DNA of 64,000 bases, from positions 24,197,506 to 24,261,505 of the forward strand of contig CM042091.1 of NCBI GenBank assembly GCA_023512835.1, in the 5' to 3' direction. Positions 42,728 to 55,382 of the stretch are shown piece after piece. The position numbers and the translations under genes were made by a program. Under the pieces are notes generated by a model. That model did not search any database. It was not told the DNA's origin and saw only the letters and a list, made by a program, of their open reading frames with translations. Positions within the stretch are counted from its first letter, which is position 1, and every line of letters begins with the position of its first letter. This stretch comes from Taxillus chinensis (taxonomy: Eukaryota > Streptophyta > Magnoliopsida > Santalales > Loranthaceae).

Positions 42728-45331
42728 TTACTTGATGAAGTAACAGACAAAGGCTCTGCAGCTATCTCCATCTGGCTGTTGTGGCACTTGCTTCTTGCCC
42801 CGGAATGTCGCCTCCAGCTTCTCAGTTGGTCTCAAAGGAGTGATGCCCAACTTTTCATATAATCCGGCTTTCTTCACAGCTTCAGTCAATCTGAGACACA
42901 GTGGTTCCCATTGATTCTTTCTTACATACTGCTCCACAATTTGATGAGATCAATCAGAATCATCTGTTTGGACTGAATCATGAAGACAGCCATCATGAAA
43001 TGTGGCAACATGATCCGGTACGGAATGAGGATAGTTGAGAGAGTTCTCCATGGCTTGCTATCCTCAGCAGTTCCATCGATAAAGGATTGAATGATATCTA
43101 TACTGGGAAGATAGCCCTCATTCCAGCACAGCAGAACTTCAATCAAGTGGCCATCCTTGTATAGAGATGGAAATAGCCTCATCTCCATTTTAGTAGCTCT
43201 AGAGAAGTTGTCAATGTCGTCTGTTGTAAAGAGGCCTTTCTCCGAACAAAGGGTCCGAATGTCGTTCGGGGAGAAGGGGTACAGGCCAGAGAGACATCTT
43301 CTCTCGGCAGAAGACGCAGCATAGGAAAGCATTGCCTTACGCACGCTTCCGTCCGCATCAAGAGGGTCACACGCCGCATATGATGGGAGGAAGGTGTCAG
43401 CTGCGGATGGAGAGAATGGAGGAAGAGCTACACTCGAGGAGCTTGGCTGAGAGAAGCGGCTACGTTTGGGAATTTGAACTCCCTGAAGGAATGAAGAGGC
43501 TGGCCGCTTCTCAGCACGAGTGGAGGTTTGTGATGCAGGAGGAGCAGAAGGATCAAATGACACTCTCTCCCCCGGTTTGGCAGATCGCCGGGAAGCAACG
43601 GGAGGGCGAGCCATCGTGTGCGCCAGGTCCGCGAAGGAGGTAGACAAGGAGTGGACGGACGAGGCGACTAGGTCCATCTTTTGTTCCATGGAGGTGGAAG
43701 AGTCGGTGAGGGCGGAGAGGAGTTGGGCGCCAAGAGCATCAACCTTGGCGGCGATGGTGGATATTTGGGCGCTTTGAGCTTAGGCGTGGCGGTCCAGCTG
43801 GGCGGAGAGCACAACGTCGGAGTGGACCGTGCCAAAAGAAGCACGCCCAAGGACCAACTTAGGAGCTTTGGAGGACTCCCCCACATGAACAGGAGTAGGA
43901 GTGCGCTGGGCAGAGGAGTCCGCAGGAGTATCAGCAGCAGCAGCAGAAGGGGCATCTGGAGCAGCAGAGGCATCTGGAGTAGTGGACCCGCTTTGACCAG
44001 ATAGGTCAACAATGGGAATGGCGTCAGCAGGAGAAGAAGGTCCAGCCTTAGCAGGGGAAGGACTCCGTGCGGCATGGACCGGGCTGGAGTGGTTAGGGAA
44101 TGGCACATCTGGAATGGAGGCCGGCGTAAGAAAGCCTTGGTCCAAATTCCAGATGATCATGGTCTCCGGGGATTGAGTATGGCGAGTGTAAAACACCCGG
44201 AGATCGGTGTCAGGAATAGAGGCAGTGTGGGCAAGGCTGAAACGGAGCCATAGGTCCGTTAAGGTGTCGGCGGAGAGATGGTCAAGGTAATCTCGGGGTT
44301 GAGGTAGGAGAGGCAAAGGAGATTCCAGAATAGATTCTGGGACATCAGCAATGACGGCAGCAACGGCGGTATCAACCGCGGCAGCAACCGCGGAAGTGGA
44401 GGGAGTGGGGACATCCACAGTAGAAAGGGCTGAAGAAACAGCTCTAGGGGCACTGCGCTGAGATGGCACCGCAACCTCGGAGGGTTCGGCACGAACGCTG
44501 TGCTGGGAGGCCCGAGAAATGGAGGGTGCAGCAACGGACCGAATCCGGGAGGACCGGTGAGCAGAGGTGACGTCAGGGGCATGGCTGTCGGTGGGGTCAC
44601 CAACAGAACTGCCTTGTTGTTCCGTGTCAGGGAGAGGGTGGAGAGCTGCAGAGGGACGACGGGCTGTCATGTTCCCATCAGGCATAAGATAGCGAAGGTA
44701 ATAAGCCTGAGGAAATGAAACAGCGTCAGAGCGGGCGAAATGGTCCGGATGAAGATGCCAGAAGACAATGCTAAGGATGCGCCCGAAGGAAAGGTTCTTG
44801 GGTCCAGTCTGAGCAGTCGGAACAGAAACGTCCCCCAGTCCATCGGAAGACCTTCAAAAATGCCGTACATGGCCAGAAGAAGATCGTACGGAACAGAGTC
44901 CAGAGCGGAAGTGCGAGCCAGTAAATAGCGACTCAGTATGACCGCCATACAGCGATAGCAGCCGTGGAAGGACTTCACCTTGTATTCCTTGCCTTTATAA
45001 GTGCAACCCATAGAGCCGCCATGGGATCGGCATCGGGGCGCTGTGGTTCACCGGGGGGTAGGCTGAGGGCAGCGCGGAGAATGTCGGGGGTAATGAGGAT
45101 GGATTCACCGCGAACATAGGAGATGATGGAGTCGGTGGTACAGCGGATCCGTTGGTAGTACTCGAGAATGTCGTCTACAAGAAGATCGATAGGATTGGAG
45201 ATCAAGTCGAGGATGTGAGAGGCTTCTAGAAGAGGCCGAATATGGAAAAACCAGTCCGGAGGGTTGGAGATAGCGCTCCAATCGACCAGATGGCCAGGAT
45301 TGACGCCGGAAAGAGAGGTTCTGGGTGCCAT
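42728..45331 (-). pseudogene. Sirevirus 3' ORF with Ulp1-like cysteine peptidase domain (B)
   Basis: Starts MAPRTSLSG at 45331. The N-terminal domain is open to about 45000, with frame changes near 45010 and 44810. The 44685-43780 frame covers the Pro/Ala/Ser-rich middle and ends at a TAA. The 43689-42922 frame covers a heptad-like stretch, a basic region (RRSAKPGERV) and most of the peptidase-like domain: His 43000-43002 and Asp 42949-42951, exactly 17 residues apart. One base is lost between Asp and the Cys motif (42758-42760, DSCRAFVC, with the usual Gly after Cys changed to Arg). The Gln-Gln-Pro-Asp before Cys is intact. Nearly the same as A. Confidence 0.75.
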
Positions 45332-47034
45332 TATAGATGAAAGGTGAAGGGCGAGAGGGAAGGCGAGGTCTTTGGGGATTGAAGGAGCAACGAGAGTTTT
45401 AAGGATTTGAAGAGAGTAACACTCGTGCTTCGCAGGAATGACCAGAATATATAAGACCGAGTCCGTAAATGTCAGCGGGTCTAGGAATGTGGCGAGTGAA
45501 ACAGTAAACTGCTTGACAGGCTAATGTTATTAGTCTTGATATCGATGTGCCTCCAAATTAAAAGATGACGTGGAGACGGCATGACCAAGTAAGGGTAACA
45601 ACTATTTGCCTTCCGGGGAAGTGTGAGCATCCCGAGACATGCATTTAATGAATCATCATGATTCCTCCTCAAAAGCACGCGATATATAATAAGACATGGA
45701 TTATCGCAATTTGACAGTGTCAAGAGTCCAGAGGAATGAATCGACAATCATCCAGAATTAACGATAGTCGTGTGACGAGTATCCAGATGAAAAGTAGACC
45801 GTGTCCGTAGTAACAGAGTGCGGTTAAAGAGAAGTAGATTCCTTTGCTGTCAGTAAGTCGAAGAGAAGAGAAGTACCACAACACTTCAAATCCAAGACTA
45901 TGGACTGGATTTATCGATAAGGGTGCAAAGAAAATCTGAACCTGCAACTTCACAAAAATAAGCTAAAAGTACAAAAGCTTAACAAGCAAGGATTAGTACG
46001 GATAGGAGAAAATAGGCAGTAAAGAGCTATATAATCCGAACTAATGAGTAGTAGAACTTATGCATTACAAAGAATGAAATAGACATATACATACTAGAGA
46101 ATGATCAATGTGACTGAATCAGGGCATATGTCAGATAATAAATACACAAGTTCATATAGGTCAACATAGCGAAACCGTCCTGCTGAACGACGTAGCTACG
46201 ATTAATTAAAAATCATATGATTTGACCAAACGAGGATTCATGAGTGAAAAATGAGGAAGAGGACACATGTCGAAAGCAAGCAGTTGATTATCCGATTAAA
46301 ATGCATGGTTGAAGAAAAAAAATACATCCAAGCATGCCGCAATTCTGTTTCAACCACGCATGTCCAGTCAGATCTGGAAGTATAGGGTCAGAGGAGGGAG
46401 TATCTGAGACATATTAGGGGGATATTACTGAGGTAATAGCTGAAGCTTAGGCTCCCCCGTAGATCATTCGATCCTCTCAATGAAAGGCTCCCCCTCGAAT
46501 AGACTGCCAGGAAAGAGGTCATGAGACATATACGGGGGTATTACTTGAATAATTTATAAAGCATTTTCTCCCCCGTAGATTGTGCAATCCTCTCGGTAGA
46601 CCTTTCCGGCTTAAAGAAATTCAGCACGGTCTATCCTTTTAGGAAACTATACTTCAGAAGCTGATCGATCACGATTGTGTATTCATCCACCAGGCATTCC
46701 GAGCTAACCCATTTCATTTCTTCAACAATACAGGTTAATAGAGTAATCTAAATGAACAGGCATTTGTCATGTGGTGATCAGTAGAAATTAAGATCATGAA
46801 ACCAGAATGAGGTTAATCATATAAACTTTAATCATGTTTGCTTAAACGACTTCAGTCGGGAAACGCAAGCATCCTCCCATTTATGAAGTTGCTATCAATA
46901 TCAGAAGCATGAAGCATATTAGATAGTAAGTATGATCATCATAAAGATCAGTATGTATTTACTACTATCGATAAAAGCACAATGCATGTTTTGAAAACAA
47001 CTACTGATGGATAACAGGTGAGAAGCTATGTAGA
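45332..47034 (-). other. Noncoding region between pol and 3' ORF, Sirevirus B
   Basis: Minus-strand equivalent of 27180-28878. It contains the purine-tract motifs and their inverted partners (about 46420-46585 on the plus strand) and the empty solo-LTR site near 46860-46876. No gene seen. Confidence 0.75.
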
Positions 47035-48422
47035 TTAGTCAAGCATACCTAATTTGAGAAGAAGTTCAGAAAATCTTACATCACGTAAGGGCTTTGTAAG
47101 TATATCCGCCAGTTGATCTTCAGTAGCAACATGTTCCAGGGATATGTGCTTTTTAAGAACATGATCGCGAATGAAATGATGCCTGACCTCAATATGTTTT
47201 GTCTTTGGATGCATGACGGGATTATTGCTGATCGCAATAGCACTGGTATTGTCACAGTAGAGTGGAACAGATGTCATGTTGAAGCCGTAGTCAGTAAGTT
47301 GACTTTGCATCTAGAGAAGTTGTGCGCACCAACTCCCAGCAGCTATATATTCCGCTTCAGCAGTAGATGTTGATACGGAATTCTACTTCTTACTGAACCA
47401 AGAGATCAATCTGTTTCCAAGGAATTGGCATGTACCACTGGTGCTTTTCCTGTCTATGCGACACCCGGCAAAATCAGCATCAGAATATCCGGATAAGGTG
47501 AAGTTGGACTCTTGTGGGTACCAGAGTCCCAAATTAATTGTCCCTTTGAGATACCTTAATATCCGTTTTACATGAAGCATATGTGACTCTTTGGGATTTG
47601 CCTGATATCTTGCGCAGATGCAAGTTGCAAACATTATGTCTGGGCGACTTGCTGTAAGATACAGCAAGGATCCAATCATCCCCTCGTACTCAGTCACATT
47701 CACTGATTTGCCATCAACATCTTGGGTCTAACTTGGCATTGGAGTTTTGACGGAGACGAACCTTCCATACCAAACTTCTTGATTAAGTCGCGAGTATACT
47801 TAGCTTGGTTTATGAAGGTCCCTTCCTTCAGTTGTTTGACTTCGATCCCAAGGAAGTAGGACAGTTCTCCCATCATACTCATCTCAAACTTGCCAGTCAT
47901 CAACTTGGCGAATTCATCACAAAGTTTCGGATTAGTTGATCCGAAAATGATATCATCCACATATATCTGTACGATCAGAATATGTCCTTTCTCTTTCCGT
48001 AAGAATAGCGTGGTGTCAATCTTCCCTTTTTGGAAGTTCTGAGCAAGTAATAATTGCGAAAGTGTGTCGTACCAGGCTCTTGGAGCTTGCTTCAATCCAT
48101 ACAAAGCTTTCCTTAGTTTGTAAACCAGATGTCCAGCCTTGGGTTCAATGAAACCTGGAGGTTGTTTAACGTACACCTCCTCTTGAAGATCTCCATTCAG
48201 GAATGCACTCCTGACGTCCATTTGATAAACTATGAAGTTTTCAAATGAAGCATACGCCAGAAACATTTGGATTGCCTCAAGTTTTGCCACTGGAGCAAAG
48301 GTCTCATCATAGTCTATTCTTTCTTCTTGACGATATCCTTTGGCTACCAGTCTGGCTTTGTTCCGGATTATAATTCCATCCGTATCAAGCTTGTTCCGGA
48401 ACACCCATTTAACTCCTATGAC
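47035..48422 (-). pseudogene. pol: reverse transcriptase-RNase H, Sirevirus B
   Basis: RT is open over 48404-47700 with [36 protein letters not shown] and [10 protein letters not shown] frameshift near 47760 precedes [25 protein letters not shown] is intact here, unlike A and D. RNase H has YSDADFAGC and CDNTSAIAISNN. A TAG at 47383-47385 (CAG lost) is shared with A. The LADILTKPL ending is present. Confidence 0.88.
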
Positions 48423-49739
48423 TTACTGAGACTTAGGACTTGGTACTAGAGTCCACACATTATTTCTCTTAAATTGATTCAACTCTTCTTGCATTGCTTC
48501 TATCCAATTCGAATCTTGAAGAGCTTCATCCACCACCTTTGATTCTATTTGAGATAGAAAACACGAGTAAAAACATATGTTGGAGGTGGCTGCTCTTGTT
48601 CTTACACCGACAGTAGGATCACCAATCACTTGATCTGAGGGATGATTTCGGGTCCATCTGTAATTCTGTGCATGTGATGGTTGATCTTGAATATTTTGAA
48701 GCTCTGCCAAGTTAGGTGGTTCAGGTGTATCTGCTGGTTGAGCTTCTTCCGGACCAGATGTTTCCGTATTAGAAGGTACGGTAGAGCTAGGTGGTTCTTC
48801 AACACTGTTTCTTTCAGTGTTAACTGGTCCGAACGGACTTGAAGGTGCTCCGGAATTTTGGGTATCCGTAGGAGTATGTCTGGAGCTTAACGGTAGTCCT
48901 GAGTCCGAATCATCCATAGCATCATCCATATAATTTCTTTGTGCTTCGTTGATGCCACGTGGTTGGTCAGAATGTGTATCAGGAACATTCATAAACTTCG
49001 AGTAATCGATGTTGCTGTCTGGGACCTGCACATTAGAACTTGAAGAAGCAACTTTTGACCAATCAAGATTAGCTTCATCAAAAGTCACATGGATAGATTC
49101 TTCAACTTTAAAAAGTTTTCTATTGAAGACCCGATAAGCCTTGCTATGTAATGAGTACCCGACAAAAATCCCATCATCAGATGTTGGTTCAAATTTATTC
49201 CGAGTTTCTTTGCCATTTATCAATATATAGCAAGTACACCCAAAAGCTCTGAAATGTGAAATTGAAGGCTTTCGTCCTCTCCACATCTCATAGGGTGTTT
49301 TCATGGTAGATTTATTTATTAGAGTTCCGTTCTGAACATAGCAGGCAGTGGACACAGCTTCAGCCCATAGACTGAGAGGAAGCGTTGCCCCTGCTAACAT
49401 AGATCTGCCAGCCTCGACTAAAGTATGATTCTTGCGCTCAGCTACCCCATTTTGTTGTGGAGTTCTGGGTGCAGAGAAGTCATGCTGAATGCCCTGTTCA
49501 GAACAATATGATCTCATATCTGAAAAATCAAATTCTGTACCATGATCACTCCTGATGCACTTTATGCTCATTCCTTGTGAGTTTCTTATCCAGTTGAAAA
49601 GATCTACAAGATGCTCAAAAGTTTGATCCTTTGATTTCAGGAACATCACCCATGTGTATCTGGTGAAATCATCGATAACCACAAGGGTATATCTCACACC
49701 AGCCAGCGAAGGAACAAAAATAGGACCACAGAGGTCCAT
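48423..49739 (-). CDS. pol: integrase core plus linker to RT, Sirevirus B (438-codon open frame)
   Basis: Longest open frame in the window. The catalytic triad is intact: Asp2 (MDLCGP), Asp65 (IRSDHG) and Glu101 (QNGVAERKN), with exactly 35 residues between the last two (D,D-35-E). WVMFLKSKDQTFEHL and the copia GKGKS-like WRGRKPSISHFRAFGC block follow, then the acidic Ser/Pro-rich linker, and [10 protein letters not shown] of RT. It ends at TAA 48423-48425, where Gln CAA is expected. It is part of a Gag-Pol polyprotein, so Met1 is not a true start. The zinc domain lies just upstream, beyond a TAG. Confidence 0.85.
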   Translation of the reverse strand: MDLCGPIFVPSLAGVRYTLVVIDDFTRYTWVMFLKSKDQTFEHLVDLFNWIRNSQGMSIKCIRSDHGTEFDFSDMRSYCSEQGIQHDFSAPRTPQQNGVAERKNHTLVEAGRSMLAGATLPLSLWAEAVSTACYVQNGTLINKSTMKTPYEMWRGRKPSISHFRAFGCTCYILINGKETRNKFEPTSDDGIFVGYSLHSKAYRVFNRKLFKVEESIHVTFDEANLDWSKVASSSSNVQVPDSNIDYSKFMNVPDTHSDQPRGINEAQRNYMDDAMDDSDSGLPLSSRHTPTDTQNSGAPSSPFGPVNTERNSVEEPPSSTVPSNTETSGPEEAQPADTPEPPNLAELQNIQDQPSHAQNYRWTRNHPSDQVIGDPTVGVRTRAATSNICFYSCFLSQIESKVVDEALQDSNWIEAMQEELNQFKRNNVWTLVPSPKSQ

Positions 49740-50496
49740 ATGAAGAACTTGCAGAGGAGCAGTTATTGAATTAACTGATTTGCTCTTAAAGCTATGTTTG
49801 GTCTGTTTGCCGAGTTGGCATTCTCGACAGAGAGTGTCTCTGGAGTATTTTAGTTTAGGTAGACCAGTGACAAGATCAAGTGATGCTAACTTAGACAGTG
49901 TCTTAAAGTTTAAATGTGCGCATCGCTTGTGCTATAACCAACTATCTTCATCTGAAGCTTTAGTGAGGAAGCAAACAGGGTCAGAAGAATTATTTCTTAA
50001 GACCACTGAGTATATGTCCCCATCTCTTGATCCGGATAACTTTACATCTCCGAATAAGTTTTCCCTTACTGTACAGGTGTTGGACATAAAGGAAACAGTA
50101 AATCCCTTGTCACATAAATTACTGACACTTAGCAAATTATGCTTCAAACCTTCGACTAGTGCAACTCTAACGATTGATACACAGCTGTTGGTTAAATTGT
50201 CATACCCGACAGTCTTACCTTTGCTGTTGTCACCATATGAAACGGATGGACCTTGTTTTTCATTAACTTCTACAAGCAGAGTCTGATCACCCGTCATATG
50301 TCCGGAGCATCCACTCTCGAGGATTCCACTTGCTTTGATTGATCTTTAACTTCAAGTGATCCGGCAGTGCATTCCAGAGATGCTCCTGAAAGACAACAGT
50401 TTACACTTTTGGTGCCCAAACTTGTTTCGGGCGGTTAGAAAGAACAGCAGTAATGTCAACAGTTCCGGATTTGACTTTGCTAGTACTTTTAGCTCT
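49740..50496 (-). pseudogene. pol: protease and integrase zinc domain, Sirevirus B
   Basis: Protease region with GCSGHMTGD at about 50285-50320. The expected catalytic LDSG reads LESG, with an extra base just before it. The 50297-49932 frame covers the rest of PR and part of the pre-integrase domain and ends at TAG in place of the Trp of LWHKR. The zinc cysteines (CRECQLGK) are at about 49800-49835. Confidence 0.75.
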
Positions 50497-52601
50497 CTAA
50501 GTTGACTTTAATTTGTTAGGTTCAGCTGGTTCTTTTATTTGGGTTATCTTAGGAGAGACACTCCTTTGAGGTTTAGCTTTTGTTTTGCTCGAAGAACCCT
50601 TTTTATTGAACTGATCTTTATTGGTACGAATTTGATTACAAAGCCAGTTATCAGATAAACTCCAACACTCATAGTGATAATGACCTATTTCCCTACAGAT
50701 GGAACAGACACTATAATGCGGAGTACAAACAGGGGATACAGGTCTCTTAGATTTTACAGACTTTCTACTCTGTTCCCTGTGGCCTAATCCATTGCGTTTG
50801 GGTGACACGCTCTTGGCCCTAGATGCGTCAGCCTTAGCCTTTCCTTTCTTTTTGGGTGCTACAATTTTGGCTTTAACTGCAGTAGCCTTCCCTTCATCAT
50901 TAGTTACGGGTGCTACTGCTTCGGGAAGTGCAGTAACAGCCTCAACTCCACAGTCATAAACTATGGTGCCACCTGAAATGAAACCATCCAACGGTTTAGA
51001 CGTACTAACAGGATATAAGTTGGTTAGTTTTGGAGTGAAATCCGGAGGACACTCAGTAGCTTGAGCATTGGAGGTTGATGATTCTGAACCTAGGCCAGGT
51101 TTGACTCGAACATTATCCGGATCAGTCCTAAATGAAGAGGCTATTTCCTCGAATTTAAGCCACTTGCGATTTATTTCCTTTTCCTATTCTAGTTCATTCT
51201 CGAGTCTTTTTACAATAACTTTTAGGCCTGAGAGATTGGTATTTAGCAGATGATTTTCAGCCCTTAGATCTTGATACCAAACTTCTTTTCCTCTGAAGTC
51301 AGCTATGTCTTTTTCAAGTCTAGCAATAGTAAATTCAAGACGTTTATTCTGACTTTCCATATCTTTGTACATTTGAGTAATTATTAGTCTCTCATTATTT
51401 TCATGATCATGTTCAGTAACAAGAGATTCTATTTTACTCATGAGCTCAGAGATAGAAGGTACCTCAGTATTTGCCATGAGGCAGACGTTCGGCTTAGGAG
51501 TTGGCTCATCATCCGAGGATTCCTCCTCTTCTTCTGAGCCACTGATGTACTTTGTCACGAACGCCTTCTTCTTGATTTTGCTGTTGTCTGAGGTGGTACG
51601 TCGAGGAGTAACCTTGTCACTTTTCTCTGCCGTCTTAGTTTTGGATCTACATTCCTTGGCCCAGTGACCGGGTTTCCCACAATTAAAGCATTCTTGGGAG
51701 CTCGACTCCGATCGTTCCTTCCTTCTGGATGATGAGGAGCCTCTTCTAAATCCTTTCCTACTTTTCCGAAGGAATCATTCAAAGGATTTAACAAGAAGAA
51801 CTATTTCCTCTTCTGCGTCTGGGTCAGAATTCTCTGACTCAGCCGTATCATCCTCTTGATGATTACTGGAGCATTCCGTAGCTTTGAGGGCTACCCCTTT
51901 TTCTTTCCGAGCTATTTTCTCATCATGGTCAGTGTATCTAAATCTGTCCTCATGAGTCCGAAGCTCTCCATATATTTCTTCAAGGGCAGTAAACGGTCAG
52001 TTTTTGTCAGCTTGCATCTGGAGCTGCTTGGAGTAGTAGCGATCCGGCAAGGATCGAAAGAACTTGTCATTGATTTGAGACTGAGTGTTGTGTTCATTGA
52101 CAGTTTTTAGCTCTAGAATGAGCTTGCCGAATCTCTGATAGATACTCTCAAGGGATTCGCCAGGTTTGTGATTGAAACTTTCAAAGTTCTGTCTGAGAGC
52201 ACATATCACGTTTTGCATCTGGGACTGACTTCCCTCATAGAGGATTGTCAGTTTATCCCAGACAGCTTTTGCTGACGTGCAGCCCTGGACATCCGTGAAA
52301 GCCTCGGAATCCAAAGACGATGTAACGTAAGCCAGAGCCTTTTCGTTAGCGCACTGCCAGGCTCTTTCATCGTTGGTAAGTTCGGCATCCGTCTTTGCCC
52401 TTCTAACTCCATGTTCTCCATTAGTCATCAGAATTGGAATCTCCTGATGAAGACAGGGCCACATGAGATGGCCATGGCATACCATGAACATCTTCATGCG
52501 AGCTTTCCACTGGGAGAAAAGCTCAGGTGTGAATTTGGGCGGTTTTGTCAGAGTAAAACCAGAACTCCGTGGTTGAATAGCATACTGTTTTCTTCGGCCA
52601 T
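50497..52601 (-). pseudogene. gag: gag, Sirevirus B
   Basis: Long Sirevirus-type Gag. The start ATG is at 52599-52601 (MAEENSMLFN); about 120 bp of the N-terminal region present in E are missing. The capsid-like part (52497-51997) has DERAWQCANEKALAYV and FRSLPDRYYSKQLQ. The CCHC knuckle CFNCGKPGHWAKEC is near 51690-51650. A predicted coiled coil (51558-51184: ELMSKIESL, NKRLEFTIARLEKDI) ends at a TAG for CAG. A Lys/Ser-rich part and a second CCHC (CSICREIGHYHYEC) lie in 50991-50497. Extended coiled-coil Gags are typical of Sireviruses. Confidence 0.85.
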
Positions 52602-52648
52602 TGCTGAGAGTGAAAGAGTGGGATCTCTACTTAGAACAAATAGAACTT

Positions 52649-52660
52649 GCTCTGATACCA
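52649..52660 (-). other. Primer binding site, Sirevirus B
   Basis: Minus strand TGGTATCAGAGC, two bases from the LTR end at 52663. Complementary to the 3' end of initiator methionine tRNA. Confidence 0.95.
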
Positions 52661-52662
52661 CT

Positions 52663-54068
52663 TGATGCCTAGAAGGGGGGGGGGGTGAATAGGCTCTTAT
52701 CCAAACTCTCTATATTCTCTTATGACACAAACACTTATCTAGTTAAGTGATAGAATTACTGCGGAAGATAACCAGATAGTGGAAGTATTTTATTTTATTA
52801 TCAAAAGATAAATACAACAAAATAGAAGCAAGACTCTTTTACACTCTGTTTACAAAAGCATTCACACTCTAGCCTATATTATCTCTTTGAACTCTTGTGC
52901 ATACACAGTATTGATTCAGGCTTTTTTTTTCACACACCCTTTACATATACAAGTATAAATATTTATACAAAAACATTCCTAAAAGACAACCTTGGAACTT
53001 GTAGTTCCGGAATGCGTTCAGCACTAACTATTCCTCGATAGTCTCTCTGCCTTGACTGCTGCGGTTTGTGGAGCTCAAGATCTTGGGTTTGAAGAGTATA
53101 AGTGCCTTTGTAAGTTCCCAAATATAATTAAAGTTGTGTTCACATATCCGGGTGATCCACGTGTAAGATTCTTCAGGTTCTCAACAAGTTTGTCTTATAT
53201 CGGGACACCACGAGCTGATAATCTTAAATGCGGTTAAGTTGAAGCAGCATCTTCTTGGTCCGGTGTAATTTTCCTTACTCCGTAGCAAATGAAGCTCGGA
53301 ACCTTACTCCATGTCAGTGGTTGCTTACTCCGTATCTATTTGGTACTGGAATCCTTAGTCCGTGTCAGCGCTTCCTTACTCCGTGTGAACGAGAAGGTCG
53401 GAGTGCTTATTCCATATCAGCACTTCCTTACTCCGTATGTAAGTTCCTTACTCCGTATGTAAGTTTCTTACTCCGTGCGAGTCTAAAGGATCGGATGGCT
53501 TACTCCGTACTAGCACATCCTTACTCCGCATGAGTGAGTGGTCCGGATTCCTTACTCCGCATCTAAGTTCCTTACTCCGTGCGAATAAGGACTCAAGTCC
53601 TTATTCCGCATCAGTACTTTCTTACTCCGTATGTATGGAAGACTCGGATGCCTTACTCCGTGTATTCTTTACTTTACTTCACTTGAGTGAAAGACTTAAC
53701 TTTTAGCTCCGTGTCGACTCTTTTACTTCGTGCGACCTTGTAGACCAAGATTCTTACTCCGCATCAGTTTGACTTAGTCCGTTTCAGATATTAAGAGCAG
53801 ATTCCGTAATTCGTAGCTTTTAAGTTCTTAGTCCGCACGAATGTTCCTTATTCCGTATGTATTGGTGACTTGGTTATTTACCAAGTGTTTGACAACACTC
53901 ACTCTTGTCCGGATCAAGATTATGTATCCTGTCCTTAGCTTTGCTCTCACGAGTGTATCTCCGGATTAATAACATATCTTCTGCAATGATCAAAGAAACA
54001 CAAAAGATCTCAAATCAAATTACATAGGGCTTTATCAGCATGATCCAAATTCTGGGCTTGATCCAACA
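52663..54068 (-). repeat. 5' LTR of Sirevirus B (1406 bp)
   Basis: Minus strand TGTTGGATCAAGC to CTAGGCATCA. Contains the full CGGAGTAAGG array (seen here as CTTACTCCG at 53270-53830) and a G12 run near the inner end (52675-52686). Bounded by TSD CTGAT at 54069-54073. Confidence 0.92.
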
Positions 54069-55142
54069 CTGATAAAGTTGATGAAATCAGGACCCAGATC
54101 CTTTTCGCTCTCTCCAACTCCTCTCTCTTACTGGATCGGATGCTGGACCTTATTGCCCAATCTCTTTCGGGCCTATCCACTTCTGTTCGGGATCTGACTC
54201 AGGTTGTGGGTCGTCCCTCTCACCCTCCTTGCCGATCTTCCAAACAAAGGGAGAATGCCCCATCTGATCCATCCCCTTCCACTACTGCTCCTGATACTAT
54301 TGACGTTCCTAGCCGACGACCTGCACTTACTCTTCCTCCAGGCCTGCTGCTTTTCTGGACCGTCCAGTGCTGCTCCAGCTCTTTCTGACTGTCCATGCTC
54401 CTCCACTGCAGCTCCCTCCTCATCTGCTCAGGCTCCACAAGTCACGTTTCTCCCATCATATGCGGAATTGGATCCATAAGATACAGATGGGCATGTACAT
54501 GCAGCCATGTTAGCATATGCGAGTGTTGCTCCCTCTACCCCAAAAAGGTTTTTGTCATCTCTGTCCCCTTTCTCCCTTGAAGACATAAGCACCCTACTGT
54601 CGGAGAAAGGATAGTTCTCCACTGAGGACATTGACAACTTTACCTTGGCGGTGAAGGAAGAGATGAAGTTGTTCCCCACCTTGTACCAAGAAGAGTATCT
54701 GATCGATATCCTACTATGTTGGCTTGATCACTACCTTCCTGAAATGGACTTCCTTCAGACCCTCATCAATGGAAGAATTGAGAATAGTAAGCCATGGAAA
54801 GATCTTACAACTGTTCTCATTCCATACAGGATCAGCACTCCTCATCACATGCTCGCAGTCTTCTCTATCAAGGATAGGAGAGTTGTTCTGCATGACTCTC
54901 ATCGGGTTGTTGGACACCAAATGAGAAGAAGCCAACTTGGACCACTGCTGCAGACTCTGTCAGATGCTGTCAGACAGAGTGGACTCTTCGAATCAATTGG
55001 TCAACCTCCTCTGCCTCCCAATGCTCTTCTCAATTCGACAATTTTGAGCAAAGGAGAAGTTCCCCAACAACCTGACGAAGAAAGCTGTGGAGCCTATGTT
55101 TGCTACTTTATTAGGCACCATTTGAAGTATGATCCTAACTAG
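54069..55142 (+). pseudogene. Sirevirus 3' ORF, C-terminal part with Ulp1-like domain (D)
   Basis: Continues 40407-41685 after element B. It has a heptad-like stretch, a Pro/Ser-rich spacer with frame changes (54140-54480), then an open 165-codon frame 54645-55142 covering the peptidase-like domain: LIPYRISTPHH with His 54843-54845, Asp 54894-54896 (17 residues on), Gln-Gln-Pro-Asp, and Cys 55086-55088 in ESCGAYVC, with Gln six residues before Cys. All four catalytic positions are intact and the domain ends at a natural stop (TAG 55140-55142). This is the best-preserved copy of the domain. H-to-D and Q-to-C spacing equals yeast Ulp1 (H514/D531, Q574/C580). Confidence 0.78.
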
Positions 55143-55382
55143 AATTGTTTTTTTATGTGCACTAAAGAGCAGCCTAACCGGCTAAAGGAGTAGGCAGCAA
55201 CTAAAATCTCTAAGTACAGCAAGCCTTACAATTCTTAGTATAACTTTTGTACTAAGGCTTACTTTGTATTAGGGTTGCTGATATAGTGGAAATTTCTTTG
55301 GTTTATCCTTGTCACTGTGTATATCTTGCTGCTTAACCGGATCAGATTACAAAGAGTTTGACATATCCATATTGGGGGAGAT
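55143..55382 (+). other. 3' tail and polypurine tract, Sirevirus D
   Basis: Untranslated tail ending in CATATTGGGGGAGAT (to 55382), directly before the LTR. No gene. Confidence 0.85.

Larger units (their letters stand above)
41686..54068 (-). mobile_element. Sirevirus B, nearly full length (minus strand)
   Basis: 12.4-kb element: 5' LTR 52663-54068, primer site 52649-52660, gag, PR, IN, RT, RNase H, noncoding hairpin region, 3' ORF, purine tract and 3' LTR 41686-42464, with TSD CTGAT. The aligned parts of its two LTRs differ at only a few percent of sites by eye, so it is the youngest large insertion here. Coding regions have scattered stops and frameshifts but all domains are present. Confidence 0.93.

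Noticed and set aside
43332..43643. Plus-strand ORFs in 43.3-45.0 kb (for example rich in Met/Glu/Gln)
   Set aside because: They lie opposite the minus-strand 3' ORF of element B, which has homology to two other copies.
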